Part shown: positions 50,781 to 59,882 of the stretch, piece by piece
Numbering within the stretch: the first letter of the stretch is position 1
Layout of the letters: the number at the start of each line of letters is the position of its first letter
From: an archaeon
GTDB taxonomy: Archaea > Thermoproteota > Nitrososphaeria > Nitrososphaerales > Nitrosopumilaceae
Length of the DNA: 64,000 nt
Assembly: GCA_024276695.1 (NCBI GenBank)
Contig: JAJRWR010000006.1
Coordinates: 1 to 64,000 of the forward strand
Reading direction: 5' to 3'
Program-made: the position numbers and the translations under genes
Notes under the pieces: generated by a model
The model's input: only the letters and a program-made list of their open reading frames with translations
What the model was told of the DNA's origin: nothing
Databases searched by the model: none

Positions 50781-52649
50781 ATGCGTATATTACAGCTTCA
50801 TTGTGATCATATCGAGTACACTCCAACAAAAAAAGAGATTAAATCTGCCGAGGATATTGAAGATCCTCAAACTCAAAGATTGGAGGAACTTGTAGTTGTG
50901 TTTGTCGCAATTGAAGATGGTGATGACTCATCAGTAGCACAAAACGCCATATCTCAAATTAAAGCATCTATGGAAAAGATAGGATGCAAAAAATTATTGT
51001 TATATCCATATGCTCATCTCAGTTCTAATCTTGCAAAACCATCAACTGCAATGAGTTTATTAAAAGAGATGGAATGTGGTGCATCAGAACTTGATGTATC
51101 TCATTCTCCATTTGGTTGGACAAAATCCTACAAAATTCAAGTAAAGGGACATCCTCTTGCTGAAAGCTCTAAAGTTGTGACAAAAGATTCCTTTGATTCA
51201 AAATCTGATGACGAGATTACTTCTGATGCTCTCAAGAGTGAATCTAAAATCCGTTCTTACTGGAAAATACTTTCCCCTGATGGAACAATGACTAACATCG
51301 GTGATTTTGATTTCTCAAAGCATGAGAAATTAGAAATTTTAGCAAAATACGAATCTGCAAAAATTCGTAAAGTTGATCAACCACCACCACATGTTGTATT
51401 GATGAAGAAAATGGGTATCTCTGATTATGAACCTGCATCTGACTCTGGCAATATGAGATTCTATCCAAATGGCCGCTTGATTAAATCTTTGATTGAGCGA
51501 TATGTAACTGACAGAGTCAAAGAATATGGCGGATATGAAGTTGAAACTCCAATCATGTATGATTCTGAACATCCAAGTATGGTGAGTTACTTTAATCGAT
51601 TCCCAGCTAGACAGTATAATATTGATTCAGAAGGAAAAAAACTCTTTTTACGTTTTGCTGCATGCTTTGGTCAATTTCTTATGGTCAATCAATATCAATT
51701 ATCATACAAGAATTTACCCTACAAACTTTATGAACTCACTCGTTATAGTTTTAGACGAGAACAATCCGGCGAATTGGTTGGTTTGAGACGTCTGAGGGCA
51801 TTTACCATGCCTGATTGTCACGCATTTTGTAAAAATATGGAGCAGGCAATTGATGAAATCAAAACTCGTTTTGATCTTTCTCAAAGTGTTCTTCGAGAAC
51901 TTGGAATCAATGAAACTGATTATGATATGGCAATTCGATTTACTGAGGACTTTTACAATGAAAATAAATCTGCAATCGAAGAACTAGTCAAGAAACATGG
52001 GCGCCCTGTATTAGTTGAAATGTGGAAAGAGAAATTCTTTTATTTTGTTTTAAAATGGGAGTTTAACTTTATTGATGGACTTGGAAAGGCATCAGCCTTA
52101 TCAACAGACCAGATTGATGTTGAAAATGGAGAACGATATGGAATTGACTTTGTTGATGAAAATAATGTTAAACAACATCCAATCATCTTGCACAATTCCC
52201 CTAGCGGTGCAATTGAGAGAATAATTTATGCATTATTAGAAAAAGCAGCTAAAGATTCCTATGAGGGGAGAAAACCACAATTCCCTCTTTGGTTAGCTCC
52301 AACACAAGTTAGAATTATTCCGCTCAAAGAAGAATTCAATGAATTCACAAACACTCTTGCTGATAAAATTTCTGCAAATGATGTACGTGTTGACGTTGAT
52401 GATAGAAATGAAAGTATTGGAAAAAGAATTAGAGAAGCTGAAAAAGAATGGATTAGATACATTCTAGTTATTGGTGAGAAAGAAGCAAATTCTCAAAATC
52501 TTAACATTCGTGATAGACAAACAGGGGATGTGAGAAAAATGCCATTTGATGATTTCATAAACGAAATTAACGAACAAACCAAAGGAAAACCTTTCACTGG
52601 TTTGAACTTGCCAAAGTATCTCTCAAAGAGACCTAAACTAATGGTGTAA
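50781..52649 (+). CDS. thrS: Threonyl-tRNA synthetase, archaeal type with DTD-like editing domain
   Basis: A 622-residue class II synthetase. Residues 1-145 are the archaeal N-terminal editing domain related to D-aminoacyl-tRNA deacylase (MRILQLHCDHIEYTP, then LLLYPYAHLSSNLAKP), which removes mischarged serine. The catalytic core has YELTRYSFRREQSGELVGLR, MPDCHAF and HNSPSGAIERIIYALLE (motif 3), and the C-terminal anticodon-binding domain follows. The agmatinase gene follows after three bases, so the two form an operon. Confidence 0.95.
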   Translation: MRILQLHCDHIEYTPTKKEIKSAEDIEDPQTQRLEELVVVFVAIEDGDDSSVAQNAISQIKASMEKIGCKKLLLYPYAHLSSNLAKPSTAMSLLKEMECGASELDVSHSPFGWTKSYKIQVKGHPLAESSKVVTKDSFDSKSDDEITSDALKSESKIRSYWKILSPDGTMTNIGDFDFSKHEKLEILAKYESAKIRKVDQPPPHVVLMKKMGISDYEPASDSGNMRFYPNGRLIKSLIERYVTDRVKEYGGYEVETPIMYDSEHPSMVSYFNRFPARQYNIDSEGKKLFLRFAACFGQFLMVNQYQLSYKNLPYKLYELTRYSFRREQSGELVGLRRLRAFTMPDCHAFCKNMEQAIDEIKTRFDLSQSVLRELGINETDYDMAIRFTEDFYNENKSAIEELVKKHGRPVLVEMWKEKFFYFVLKWEFNFIDGLGKASALSTDQIDVENGERYGIDFVDENNVKQHPIILHNSPSGAIERIIYALLEKAAKDSYEGRKPQFPLWLAPTQVRIIPLKEEFNEFTNTLADKISANDVRVDVDDRNESIGKRIREAEKEWIRYILVIGEKEANSQNLNIRDRQTGDVRKMPFDDFINEINEQTKGKPFTGLNLPKYLSKRPKLMV

Positions 52650-52652
52650 AAA

Positions 52653-53525
52653 ATGAGTTTCCTTGATTTATACATGAACAAAAATCCGTTAATCACTGCA
52701 TCTGATGGTGATTCTGAGCCTGTAGCTACAATATTTGGAATTCCTTTTGATGCTACTCATTCTTACAAACCTGGATGCAGATTTGGCCCTGATTCGATTC
52801 GTGATTCTTTTAACAATATAGAGATTTTTCATCCTGAACTAGGAATTGATTTGGAAACTATAAACATTGAAGATTTAGGAAATACTCGCCATACTGTTGT
52901 TGCATCAGAAATGATTGACATGATAAAAAAAATCACTACTGAACTTGTCTCAAAACAAAGACAATTGTTCATTTTGGGTGGAGAGCATTCCATTACGTAT
53001 GGAACATACACAAGTTTCCCAAAAGAAACTGGATATGTTGTTTTTGATGCACATTATGATTTAAGAGATGAATTTGCTGATATCAAACTAAGCCATGCAT
53101 CCTATCTGAGAAGAATTATTGAGGAAAGAGGCTCTGAAAATATTTTACATGTTGGTGCACGAGCTTTTGTTAAAAAAGAATTAGAATTTCTTACTGAAAA
53201 CAAAATCAAAACAATTACTGATAGGCAAATTAGGGATGGACAGGGACCTTGTCTTCTAAAAGATTATGTTTCTACATTTGATTCAGTTTATTCTAGTTTT
53301 GATCTTGACGTTTTAGATCCTGCTTTTGCACCCGGTGTTGGAAACCCCGAAGCTATTGGCATCACTTCAAGAGAACTTTTTGACATGATTCATTCTTTTG
53401 ATGAAACCAAAGTAACTGGTGTTGATATCGTGGAGTTAAATCCATATCATGATAATGGCTCCACTGCATCACTTGCAGCAAAAATAATCTCTACACTAAT
53501 TGCCATTAATTTATCTCAAAATTGA
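52653..53525 (+). CDS. speB: Agmatinase-family ureohydrolase
   Basis: A 290-residue binuclear manganese enzyme. Metal ligands are in GGEHS near residue 110, DAHYD near residue 130 and SFDLDVLDPAFAPG near residue 213. Agmatinase hydrolyses agmatine to putrescine and urea; the archaeal family also includes arginases and formiminoglutamases. Its product would feed polyamine synthesis needed by deoxyhypusine synthase (47047-48141), and urea could be a nitrogen source. It lies three bases after thrS. Confidence 0.88.
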   Translation: MSFLDLYMNKNPLITASDGDSEPVATIFGIPFDATHSYKPGCRFGPDSIRDSFNNIEIFHPELGIDLETINIEDLGNTRHTVVASEMIDMIKKITTELVSKQRQLFILGGEHSITYGTYTSFPKETGYVVFDAHYDLRDEFADIKLSHASYLRRIIEERGSENILHVGARAFVKKELEFLTENKIKTITDRQIRDGQGPCLLKDYVSTFDSVYSSFDLDVLDPAFAPGVGNPEAIGITSRELFDMIHSFDETKVTGVDIVELNPYHDNGSTASLAAKIISTLIAINLSQN

Positions 53526-53655
53526 ACCTCGGACTTTGAATATCTGAAATCACAATCGATTTTTTGTCCATTTAGAAAACTTGAATGATTTTTACTCGAT
53601 TTTACCTCAATTCTTCTCCTACTCACTTTATTAGATGGTATTTTGGGTGTATTTC

Positions 53656-54228
53656 GTGTTAAACAACCTCCGAGGTACTCTCAAGCCTACTCTTGAAAAG
53701 ATCGGTAAAGGGTTTGCAGCAACAGGATTATCTGCTAACTTTTGGACATTTGTTGGTCTTGGATTTGCACTTGTATCTGCAATCGTTTATGGAATGGGAA
53801 TAGAATTTGGATTAATTATTGGAGGTATTTTTTTACTTGTTTCAGGATTTTTTGACATGGTTGATGGACAAGTCGCACGAGCTACTGGAAAGACATCAAA
53901 AAAAGGCGAATACCTTGATTCAATGTTTGATAAAATTGCCGAAGTTGCAATATTTTTAGGAATTTTAATTGGTGGATATGCAGAACCATATCTTGTATTA
54001 CTTGCAATCACATTATCTTTGTTGGTAAGTTATGCACGGGCAAAATCAGACATAATCAATATCAAACTTCAAGGTATTGGAATGGGGGAAAGAGCTGAAA
54101 GACTTTTGGTGATTGCAATTATTGGAATTATTGGTTTTATGGATTATGCCATAATTATTGTGGTAATAATTGCTGGAATCACATTAATTCAAAGAATGAT
54201 TTTTACTGCAAAAAATATTAAAGAATAA
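53656..54228 (+). CDS. CDP-alcohol phosphatidyltransferase (archaetidylinositol-phosphate synthase-like)
   Basis: A membrane enzyme of about 190 residues. The signature DMVDGQVAR, then GEYLDSMFDKIAE, is the D-x2-D-G-x2-A-R-x8-G-x3-D-x3-D motif that binds Mg2+ and CDP-lipid. Six hydrophobic segments follow the usual pattern. In archaea close relatives make archaetidylinositol phosphate, a polar head-group step. GTG at 53656 (MLNNLRGTLKPTLEK) is preferred; a GTG/ATG-type start at 53635 would add seven hydrophobic residues. Confidence 0.88.
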   Translation: MLNNLRGTLKPTLEKIGKGFAATGLSANFWTFVGLGFALVSAIVYGMGIEFGLIIGGIFLLVSGFFDMVDGQVARATGKTSKKGEYLDSMFDKIAEVAIFLGILIGGYAEPYLVLLAITLSLLVSYARAKSDIINIKLQGIGMGERAERLLVIAIIGIIGFMDYAIIIVVIIAGITLIQRMIFTAKNIKE

Positions 54229-54259
54229 TTCATACAGAATACCTATACTGAAATCCATA

Positions 54260-54424
54260 TTATGGAAATCTTCCTTCATCGATTAACTCTTTGTATATTG
54301 TTGATTCAATACGATTTTGTACTTTACCGCATTTACTACACATACCAGTATCATCAGCATTCTCTTTCTTTTTCTTCTCACATTCTACACATGTGTTGAT
54401 ACCTTTTTTTGAATCCCATCTCAT
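54260..54424 (-). CDS. 54-residue zinc-ribbon protein
   Basis: The frame reads MRWDSKKGINTCVECEKKKK, then TGMCSKCGKVQNRIES and ends LIDEGRFP. Two Cys-x-x-Cys pairs separated by a short charged loop give a classic zinc ribbon; the C-terminal helix may bind a partner. It stands alone between the lipid enzyme gene and a non-coding region. Function unknown. Confidence 0.72.
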   Translation of the reverse strand: MRWDSKKGINTCVECEKKKKENADDTGMCSKCGKVQNRIESTIYKELIDEGRFP

Positions 54425-54719
54425 AATTTTTCTTAATCTTGATAATAACTATATCTGGAACTCTTGATTTTTAGGGATTTTCAAAAATCGTCTAGTTTTA
54501 CGTCCCCACACTGATAATCTGTTGCGTGATTCCAAAAATCGCGATTACCAAATCGGGTAGTCAAAACGTAATTATGAAGAACGGATTCTCCATTTTTCAT
54601 GAGATTGGAAGAGTCCCTTTAGTTCTTTCAATCTCGCTTTTGATAAATTTTAAAAAGAATAGACAACACGCATCAGTTTAGTGTATTTAGTGTCGAAAGT
54701 TTGAGATTATATAATAATA
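54425..54719. other. 295-base intergenic region with a strong hairpin
   Basis: No convincing gene is seen. At 54601-54612 and 54624-54635 two arms (GAGATTGGAAGA and TCTTTCAATCTC) form a 12-bp stem with one G-T pair and an 11-base loop. A perfect palindrome AATCGCGATT lies at 54537-54546. Local GC is higher than in other gaps. The hairpin is 85-119 bases past the eS26 stop, so it may mark a 3' end or belong to a non-coding RNA. Confidence 0.4.
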
Positions 54720-55007
54720 CTAACGTAGTTTACCGCGTTTTCTTCTATTATCGGCTGATCTAATTTTTAGAATCTTAAAGTGAATTGCACATGATATACA
54801 ATAATGTTTCAAAACTGTTGGTGATGCAATGTATGCTCCTTGTGCACGAAGTTCTTTTGCCAATGTATGTTCAACCAAGTTTAATTTGGATGTGACTTTT
54901 TTTGCTTTGTCTTTTGGGACAGTTTGTCCACAGTTTGTACATTGTACAACACCTGAGGATCCTTTTCCTCCTTTTGTACGACCTCTACTTGCACGCTTAA
55001 GTGGCAT
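54720..55007 (-). CDS. rps26e: Ribosomal protein eS26
   Basis: A 95-residue small-subunit protein found in eukaryotes and some archaea. It starts MPLKRASRGRTKGGKG, has the zinc pair CTNCG, and a second pair CISC near residue 73, ending in a basic KIRSADNRRKRGKLR. In eukaryotes eS26 lies at the mRNA exit channel. The ATG at 55007 is chosen over ATG 55013 and TTG 55019 because the TATA box at 55029-55036 is then 26 nt away. Confidence 0.92.
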   Translation of the reverse strand: MPLKRASRGRTKGGKGSSGVVQCTNCGQTVPKDKAKKVTSKLNLVEHTLAKELRAQGAYIASPTVLKHYCISCAIHFKILKIRSADNRRKRGKLR

Positions 55008-55028
55008 GCACATGAACAAATTTGCCTA

Positions 55029-55036
55029 CTTATATT
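55029..55036 (-). promoter_or_regulatory. TATA box of rps26e
   Basis: On the minus strand AATATAAG is centred 26 nt before the ATG at 55007; it decides the start of eS26. Confidence 0.55.
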
Positions 55037-55136
55037 CTTGTAGAATTTTCAATGAAATTTGCTATTCCATGCCTAAAATTTGGGCAAAAATCCTCTATGT
55101 TTTAATCCTAGATCTAAACATTTCCATTGATATCTC

Positions 55137-55244
55137 ATGCGTGGATTATGTCATACTTGTTTTAGATCTGGAATGGAATTGGAAGTACATAAAGGTGAAA
55201 TTCTCTGTCGCGATTGCATATCCAAAGTCAATGCAAAAAACTAA
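55137..55244 (+). CDS. 35-residue zinc-ribbon protein
   Basis: The frame reads MRGLCHTCFRSGMELEVHKG and ILCRDCISKVNAKN. Two Cys-x-x-Cys knuckles joined by a beta-hairpin-like linker form a complete mini zinc ribbon. A TGA immediately upstream limits the N-terminus. It lies 26 bases before the PfkB gene in the same direction. Unknown function; it is one of the shortest plausible genes here. Confidence 0.65.
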   Translation: MRGLCHTCFRSGMELEVHKGEILCRDCISKVNAKN

Positions 55245-55270
55245 ATCTACACTGATTAAAACTAAGAGAA

Positions 55271-56140
55271 ATGAAATTATCTGTTTTTGCTCATTGTGCA
55301 ATTGATACCATTGCCCTTGATGGAAATAATTATGAGCAAATCGGGGGTGCATCTTGTTACTGTGGAATCACTGCAAGACAATTCAAATTTGATGTTGATT
55401 TGTTTACTAAATTTGGGCCTGATTTCCCTAAACAGTATTTGTCTGAACATAACATCAATTTCCCAAACTCTGAATCTACAAAAAATACCACAAAATTTGC
55501 AATCTCAATTATTGGTTCAGATAGAACATTAAATCTTGAAAATTAATGTGAACAAATAGATTACTCTACATCTGATGCAGATGCACATCTTGTCAGTCCA
55601 ATATACCATGAAATATCTGATGATACATTTAAAAAAATAAAAAATGATTCAAATTTTCTTTTTGTTGATCCTCAAGGATTTCTCAGAAGAAAAGATTCTC
55701 AAAGTAATGTCTTTTTGGAAAAAACTGATCTTGATTTATCTGATGTTAATGCAATAAAGGTTAATTCAGAAGAATCCCAACAACTTGTTAGTGGTACTAA
55801 TGATGAAATGATGTTGGCGTTACAAAAAAAAGGAATTGAATATGTAATAATGACCAATAAAACTGATGTAACCATGTTAGTCAAAGATAAAATTTATTCT
55901 ATCACTTTACCCAATAGACAAATTTATGACACTACTGGTGTTGGTGATATTTTTTGCTCGGCATTTACGTGTACTATGCTTAAAGAAAAAGACTTTTTGT
56001 GGGCACTCTGTTTTGCTGGAGGTGCTGCACAAGCTGCATTGGAATCTAATCATGTGGGATTGCAGAAAATACCTAAAAAAGGAACAATTCAAACTAATGC
56101 CTCATATTTTTACAATTTGGTAAAATTTAGAGACTTGTAA
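55271..56140 (+). pseudogene. PfkB-family carbohydrate kinase with an in-frame TAA
   Basis: A single frame of 289 codons encodes a PfkB/ribokinase-fold protein, interrupted only by TAA at 55544-55546 (LNLEN-stop-CEQIDYS). Before the stop are MKLSVFAHCAIDTIALDG and IGGASCYCG; after it are VNAIKVNSEE, the nucleotide loop and TTGVGDIFCSAF, the catalytic GxGD anion hole. A truncated product would lack the active site. A single G-to-T or A-to-T change explains it. Substrate unknown (sugar or nucleoside). Confidence 0.8.
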
Positions 56141-56180
56141 TGCATTATTCTTTTATTGAACCAAATTGACTGTTTCTTCT

Positions 56181-57179
56181 ATGCAGATAGGTATCTATGG
56201 CTCTGGAACTACCGAATCAGCTGCAAAAAATATTAGAAAAATTCTTGATGAATCTGGAATCAAATCTTTTACAATTACAAAATCAAAGAATCAACAAGCA
56301 GATTGCATTATTGTTTTAGGTGGGGATAGAGGTGTCAGAAATTACTTTCATAGAACTTTTGATTCAACATTACCTGTATTGGGAATTAGTGAAGGTGAGG
56401 CAAGTGGATTTTTGGCTCAAATTGATCTTCGAGAATTCTCAACATATGTTAATGTCTTAAAAAAACAAAAATATGTCATAGAAGAAGTTCCAAGACTTGG
56501 AGTGAAGATTGATGGAAAGAATGTTTATCCTGTGTTAAATGATGTTGCAGTATTTTCATCTAAAAGTGCAATGTTGATGGAGCATACCTTGCGAGTAAAT
56601 GGCGATGAAGTATGGCATGACAACTGTGATGGGATAATTGTATCAACGCCAATCGGCTCTTCTGCATATTCAATGTCTGCAGGTGGTCCTGTACTATTTC
56701 AAGATTCTGCAGTGTTTGAAATCATTTCAGTAAATTCTTTAGATGTAACAAGAAGACCTATTATCGTATCCAATGATAGCTCAATTGAAATTGATGATAT
56801 ATCTGCAAGACTGCACTGTGAGGTGGTGTTGGATGGATTGGACCGATACAAAGTAAAGAACACCGTGGAGTGTACACAATTTTTTCCTCCTGCAAAAATT
56901 ATCCGTTTAAAGAAAAATTCTACTGCCATTTCTGCACTTGCAAAAAAGGTACATTTAGCAGAAGAACTGTTGAGTATGCCTCCAAGCTCAAAATTGTTGC
57001 TAAAAACATTAGAATATGAAGGCTCATTAACCCAAAAAGATTTGGCAAATAAAACTCTGTTACCTGATAGGACAGTCAGATTGGCATTAAGTCATTTGCT
57101 CAAAAAAGGATATGTCAAAAAGAAAATATCTATCAGAGATGCAAGACAGAAAATTTATGAGATATCTAAAATAGAATAA
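56181..57179 (+). CDS. nadK: NAD kinase fused to a C-terminal winged helix
   Basis: A 332-residue protein. Residues 1-235 are a NAD kinase: VLGGDRGVRNYF (the GGDGT loop in a changed form), NDVAVFSS, and DGIIVSTPIGSSAYSMSAGGP. The last 80 residues are a MarR-like winged helix (LLKTLEYEGSLTQKDLANKT, LPDRTVRLALSHLLKKGYV, then a basic wing). The kinase makes NADP+; the added HTH suggests a DNA-binding enzyme that may regulate genes by NAD(P) state. ATG at 56181 is 28 nt past a TATA-like box; a TTG at 56166 is an alternative. Confidence 0.9.
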   Translation: MQIGIYGSGTTESAAKNIRKILDESGIKSFTITKSKNQQADCIIVLGGDRGVRNYFHRTFDSTLPVLGISEGEASGFLAQIDLREFSTYVNVLKKQKYVIEEVPRLGVKIDGKNVYPVLNDVAVFSSKSAMLMEHTLRVNGDEVWHDNCDGIIVSTPIGSSAYSMSAGGPVLFQDSAVFEIISVNSLDVTRRPIIVSNDSSIEIDDISARLHCEVVLDGLDRYKVKNTVECTQFFPPAKIIRLKKNSTAISALAKKVHLAEELLSMPPSSKLLLKTLEYEGSLTQKDLANKTLLPDRTVRLALSHLLKKGYVKKKISIRDARQKIYEISKIE

Positions 57180-57181
57180 AA

Positions 57182-58852
57182 TTATTTTTTAGATGCTGCT
57201 TTGATAAATGCAGCAAAGGATTCTTCTGGAAACCCTGGCCTACTGTTAAATTCAGGATGGAATTGAACTCCGAGATAGAATTTATGTGATGGAATTTCTA
57301 ACATCTCCATTCTTTTTCCATCGTCACTATCGGCTGAAAATACTAATCCATTTTTCTCAAATTCTGGAATGTATTCTTTATTAATTTCATATCTATGTCT
57401 ATGACGTTTACTAATAGTCTCAATGTTGTAGATTTTTTGGGCATTTGTATTTTCTTTAATAATCACATCATTTGCTCCCAATCTTAATGATCCCCCCATA
57501 TCTGAAACATCTTTTTGCTCTGGCAGCAAGTCTACGATTGGATTCTTTGTATCCAATTTGATTTCAGTAGAGTTTGCATCCTCTAATTTCATCACATTTC
57601 TTCCAAATGCAATTGCGGCCAGTTGGAATCCAAAACAAATTCCAAGATATGGTATGTTTTTCTCTCGTGCATAATTTGCAGTTTGAATAATTCCTTCAGA
57701 CCCCCTAGTTCCAAATCCACCTGGAACCAAAATTCCATCATAGTTTGACAAAATGTTATAATCTGTAATTGATTCAGAATCAATCCAATCAATGTCAATT
57801 GATTTTCCAATTGCTGCTCCTGCATGTTTTAATGCATGATTTACACTTACATAACTATCTGCTAATGTAACATATTTTCCAACCATTGCTATCTTGACTT
57901 TATTATTTTCATGATTAACCATGTTTTGGGTAATCTTATTCCATTTGTCCCAGTTGGATGAAGCATTTACCATTCCCACTTTTCCAAATTTTGTAAATAT
58001 TGAATCCATTATTCCTTGGTCGTATAACATCTGTGGAACTTCAAAAATAGATTTTGCATCGTGGCATGATAGTACATCTTTTGGAGTTACATTTGTAAAC
58101 ATTGCAATCTTTTTCTTCGTCTTTTCCTCTAATGGTAAAGTACATCGTACTGCCAAGAAATCAGGCTGAATACCAATTCTTCTTAATTCTTGAACACTGT
58201 GCTGAGTTGGTTTTGTTTTTTGTTCTCCTACCACGTCTAGGGATGGTGCCAATGTAACATGTACAAAAATTACATTTTCTGATCCTTCTTCCACTTTCAT
58301 TTGCCTTAGTGCTTCTAAGAATGGTAGTGATTCAATATCTCCTACTGTTCCACCACACTCTACAATCAAAAAGTCTAATTTTTCATCTTCGGCAATTTTT
58401 TTAATTCTATTTTTAATTTCATCTGTAATGTGGGGGATGATTTGTACACATGCACCTAGATACTTTCCCTTTCTTTCTGCTTCTATAACTGATGAATAAA
58501 CCTGTGCTGTGGTAATGTTGTGACTTTTAGGAATATTTTGATTTAGAAATCTCTCGTAATTTCCAATATCCATGTCACATTCTCCGCCGTCATCTGTAAC
58601 GAAGACCTCTCCATGTGCTACTGGATTCATTGTTCCTGCATCATAGTTCAGATATGGATCAATTTTGATACATGATACTTTTTGATCTGCTAATTGTAAT
58701 AATTTTGCAATCGAGGAAGTTGTTACACCTTTCCCAAGACCAGACATCACACCACCTGTTACAAAAATAAATTTCGTCTGCACATTAAACAAACGAATAT
58801 CTGGTTTTTGTATGTTTTGTCTATCCTGATTATAAGATGTTGGGTGTGGCAT
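57182..58852 (-). CDS. pyrG: CTP synthase
   Basis: A 556-residue enzyme that makes CTP from UTP, ATP and glutamine. The synthetase half has [18 protein letters not shown] near residue 31, then [18 protein letters not shown]-type segments and [15 protein letters not shown]-like residues; the glutaminase half has GICFGFQLA with the nucleophile Cys, and HPEFNSRP with the His-Glu pair. The first about 25 residues are an extra tail. Its stop lies two bases from that of the convergent NAD kinase. Confidence 0.95.
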   Translation of the reverse strand: MPHPTSYNQDRQNIQKPDIRLFNVQTKFIFVTGGVMSGLGKGVTTSSIAKLLQLADQKVSCIKIDPYLNYDAGTMNPVAHGEVFVTDDGGECDMDIGNYERFLNQNIPKSHNITTAQVYSSVIEAERKGKYLGACVQIIPHITDEIKNRIKKIAEDEKLDFLIVECGGTVGDIESLPFLEALRQMKVEEGSENVIFVHVTLAPSLDVVGEQKTKPTQHSVQELRRIGIQPDFLAVRCTLPLEEKTKKKIAMFTNVTPKDVLSCHDAKSIFEVPQMLYDQGIMDSIFTKFGKVGMVNASSNWDKWNKITQNMVNHENNKVKIAMVGKYVTLADSYVSVNHALKHAGAAIGKSIDIDWIDSESITDYNILSNYDGILVPGGFGTRGSEGIIQTANYAREKNIPYLGICFGFQLAAIAFGRNVMKLEDANSTEIKLDTKNPIVDLLPEQKDVSDMGGSLRLGANDVIIKENTNAQKIYNIETISKRHRHRYEINKEYIPEFEKNGLVFSADSDDGKRMEMLEIPSHKFYLGVQFHPEFNSRPGFPEESFAAFIKAASKK

Positions 58853-58886
58853 AAATGTCCTTTTTGGTGGATTTAAAATTTATTTT

Positions 58887-59051
58887 TTAATATTTGCGAT
58901 CTTTACACTTGTAAATTAATTTCTCTATTTTCAAATGAATTTTAGAGATTCTTTCCATTGCTTTTTTATTTTTCTTTGTATGATATTCTGCGACAACCTC
59001 TAGTTTGGCGGCCATAACCGAAATCGAGTTCCCCTCCATGAAAGTTTGCAT
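58887..59051 (-). CDS. 54-residue basic helical protein downstream of trpA
   Basis: The frame reads MQTFMEGNSISVMAAKLEVV, then AEYHTKKNKKAMERISKIHL and ends in KCKDRKY. It is helical and basic. A TATA-like AAAAATATCG at 59071-59080, overlapping the trpA stop, is 26 nt before the ATG, suggesting its own leaderless promoter rather than trp read-through. An inner ATG at 59015 is another possible start. Unknown family. Confidence 0.55.
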   Translation of the reverse strand: MQTFMEGNSISVMAAKLEVVAEYHTKKNKKAMERISKIHLKIEKLIYKCKDRKY

Positions 59052-59066
59052 ACTTGACCGCCAACT
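59003..59066. repeat. Inverted repeat around the start of the small gene after trpA
   Basis: GTTTGGCGG at 59003-59011 and CCGCCAACT at 59058-59066 are inverted copies (seven exact bases, TTGGCGG/CCGCCAA, plus a partly matching flank) around a 46-base spacer that includes the ATG at 59051. The block is GC-rich compared with its surroundings. It could be an operator flanking a transcription start or the stem of a structured RNA. Confidence 0.4.
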
Positions 59067-59081
59067 TGGACGATATTTTTC

Positions 59082-59882
59082 TTAAAGGATGGTTTGTTTT
59101 TTGAGACTTTTTGTAAATGATGCAATCTTCATTTCTAGTTGATTTTTAGATGTCTTCTCTATTAATTTCAAATATGCACTTCCTATAATCACTGCATCAG
59201 CTCCTGCTTTGATGTATTTTTTTACATCTTCTGGTGTAGAAACTCCAAATCCTACACCAATTGGGATTTTCCCTTTGGTTTGTTTTTTGACCTGTTTGAT
59301 TGCATCTATTGTATATTTTTTAATTCCAGTTTTTACTCCTGTAGTTCCAAAGACTGCAACAAGATACAAAAATCCTGATGACGTTTTAGATATTTTTTGA
59401 ATTCTTTGTTTACTGGTGTTTGGAGAAATTAAAAATATTGTATCTGCATTATTTTTTGCTGCTTGTAAATATTCTTTTGATTCTTCCACTGACATGTCAG
59501 GTAGGATAAAACCATCAATTCCTGATTTTTTTGCTTCTGCGATAAACTTTGCATATCCTTTATGATATAAAATATTGGTGTAAGTCATTAGAATTAGAGG
59601 GATGTCTGTTTCTTTTCTTATCTTTTTTACAAGACTAAAAAACATTGCAATCTTTGTTCCTTTTTTTAGGGATATTGTGCTTGCATTTTGAATTACAGAC
59701 CCATCAGCTAGGGGATCTGAAAATGGAAATCCTAATTCGATTATGTCTATGCCGCCTTTTACAAGTCCTCTGATGATGGATATTGTGGCTTTCTCATTTG
59801 TAAAACCTACCATGATATATGATATCAATGCTTTTTGGTTTTTAGCCTCCAACTCTGCAAATTTTTCTTTAATTCTTGACAT
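59082..59882 (-). CDS. trpA: Tryptophan synthase alpha subunit
   Basis: A 266-residue TIM barrel that splits indole-3-glycerol phosphate to indole. The catalytic Glu is in [16 protein letters not shown], followed by [14 protein letters not shown] and [12 protein letters not shown] near the phosphate site. The start overlaps trpB by 14 bases (trpB upstream). It is the last trp gene of the operon. Confidence 0.95.
   Translation of the reverse strand: MSRIKEKFAELEAKNQKALISYIMVGFTNEKATISIIRGLVKGGIDIIELGFPFSDPLADGSVIQNASTISLKKGTKIAMFFSLVKKIRKETDIPLILMTYTNILYHKGYAKFIAEAKKSGIDGFILPDMSVEESKEYLQAAKNNADTIFLISPNTSKQRIQKISKTSSGFLYLVAVFGTTGVKTGIKKYTIDAIKQVKKQTKGKIPIGVGFGVSTPEDVKKYIKAGADAVIIGSAYLKLIEKTSKNQLEMKIASFTKSLKKQTIL

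Noticed and set aside
54475-54560. Short plus-strand frame with LRPHTDNLLRDSKNRDYQIG
   Set aside because: It resembles a transposase or other coding scrap at first sight, but it has stops close on both sides and no start codon, and cannot be tied to a family by eye.
54829-55305. A 158-codon plus-strand frame across eS26 and the next gap
   Set aside because: It is the shadow of rps26e on the opposite strand and of the 35-residue zinc-ribbon gene in another frame; its peptide has no conserved pattern.
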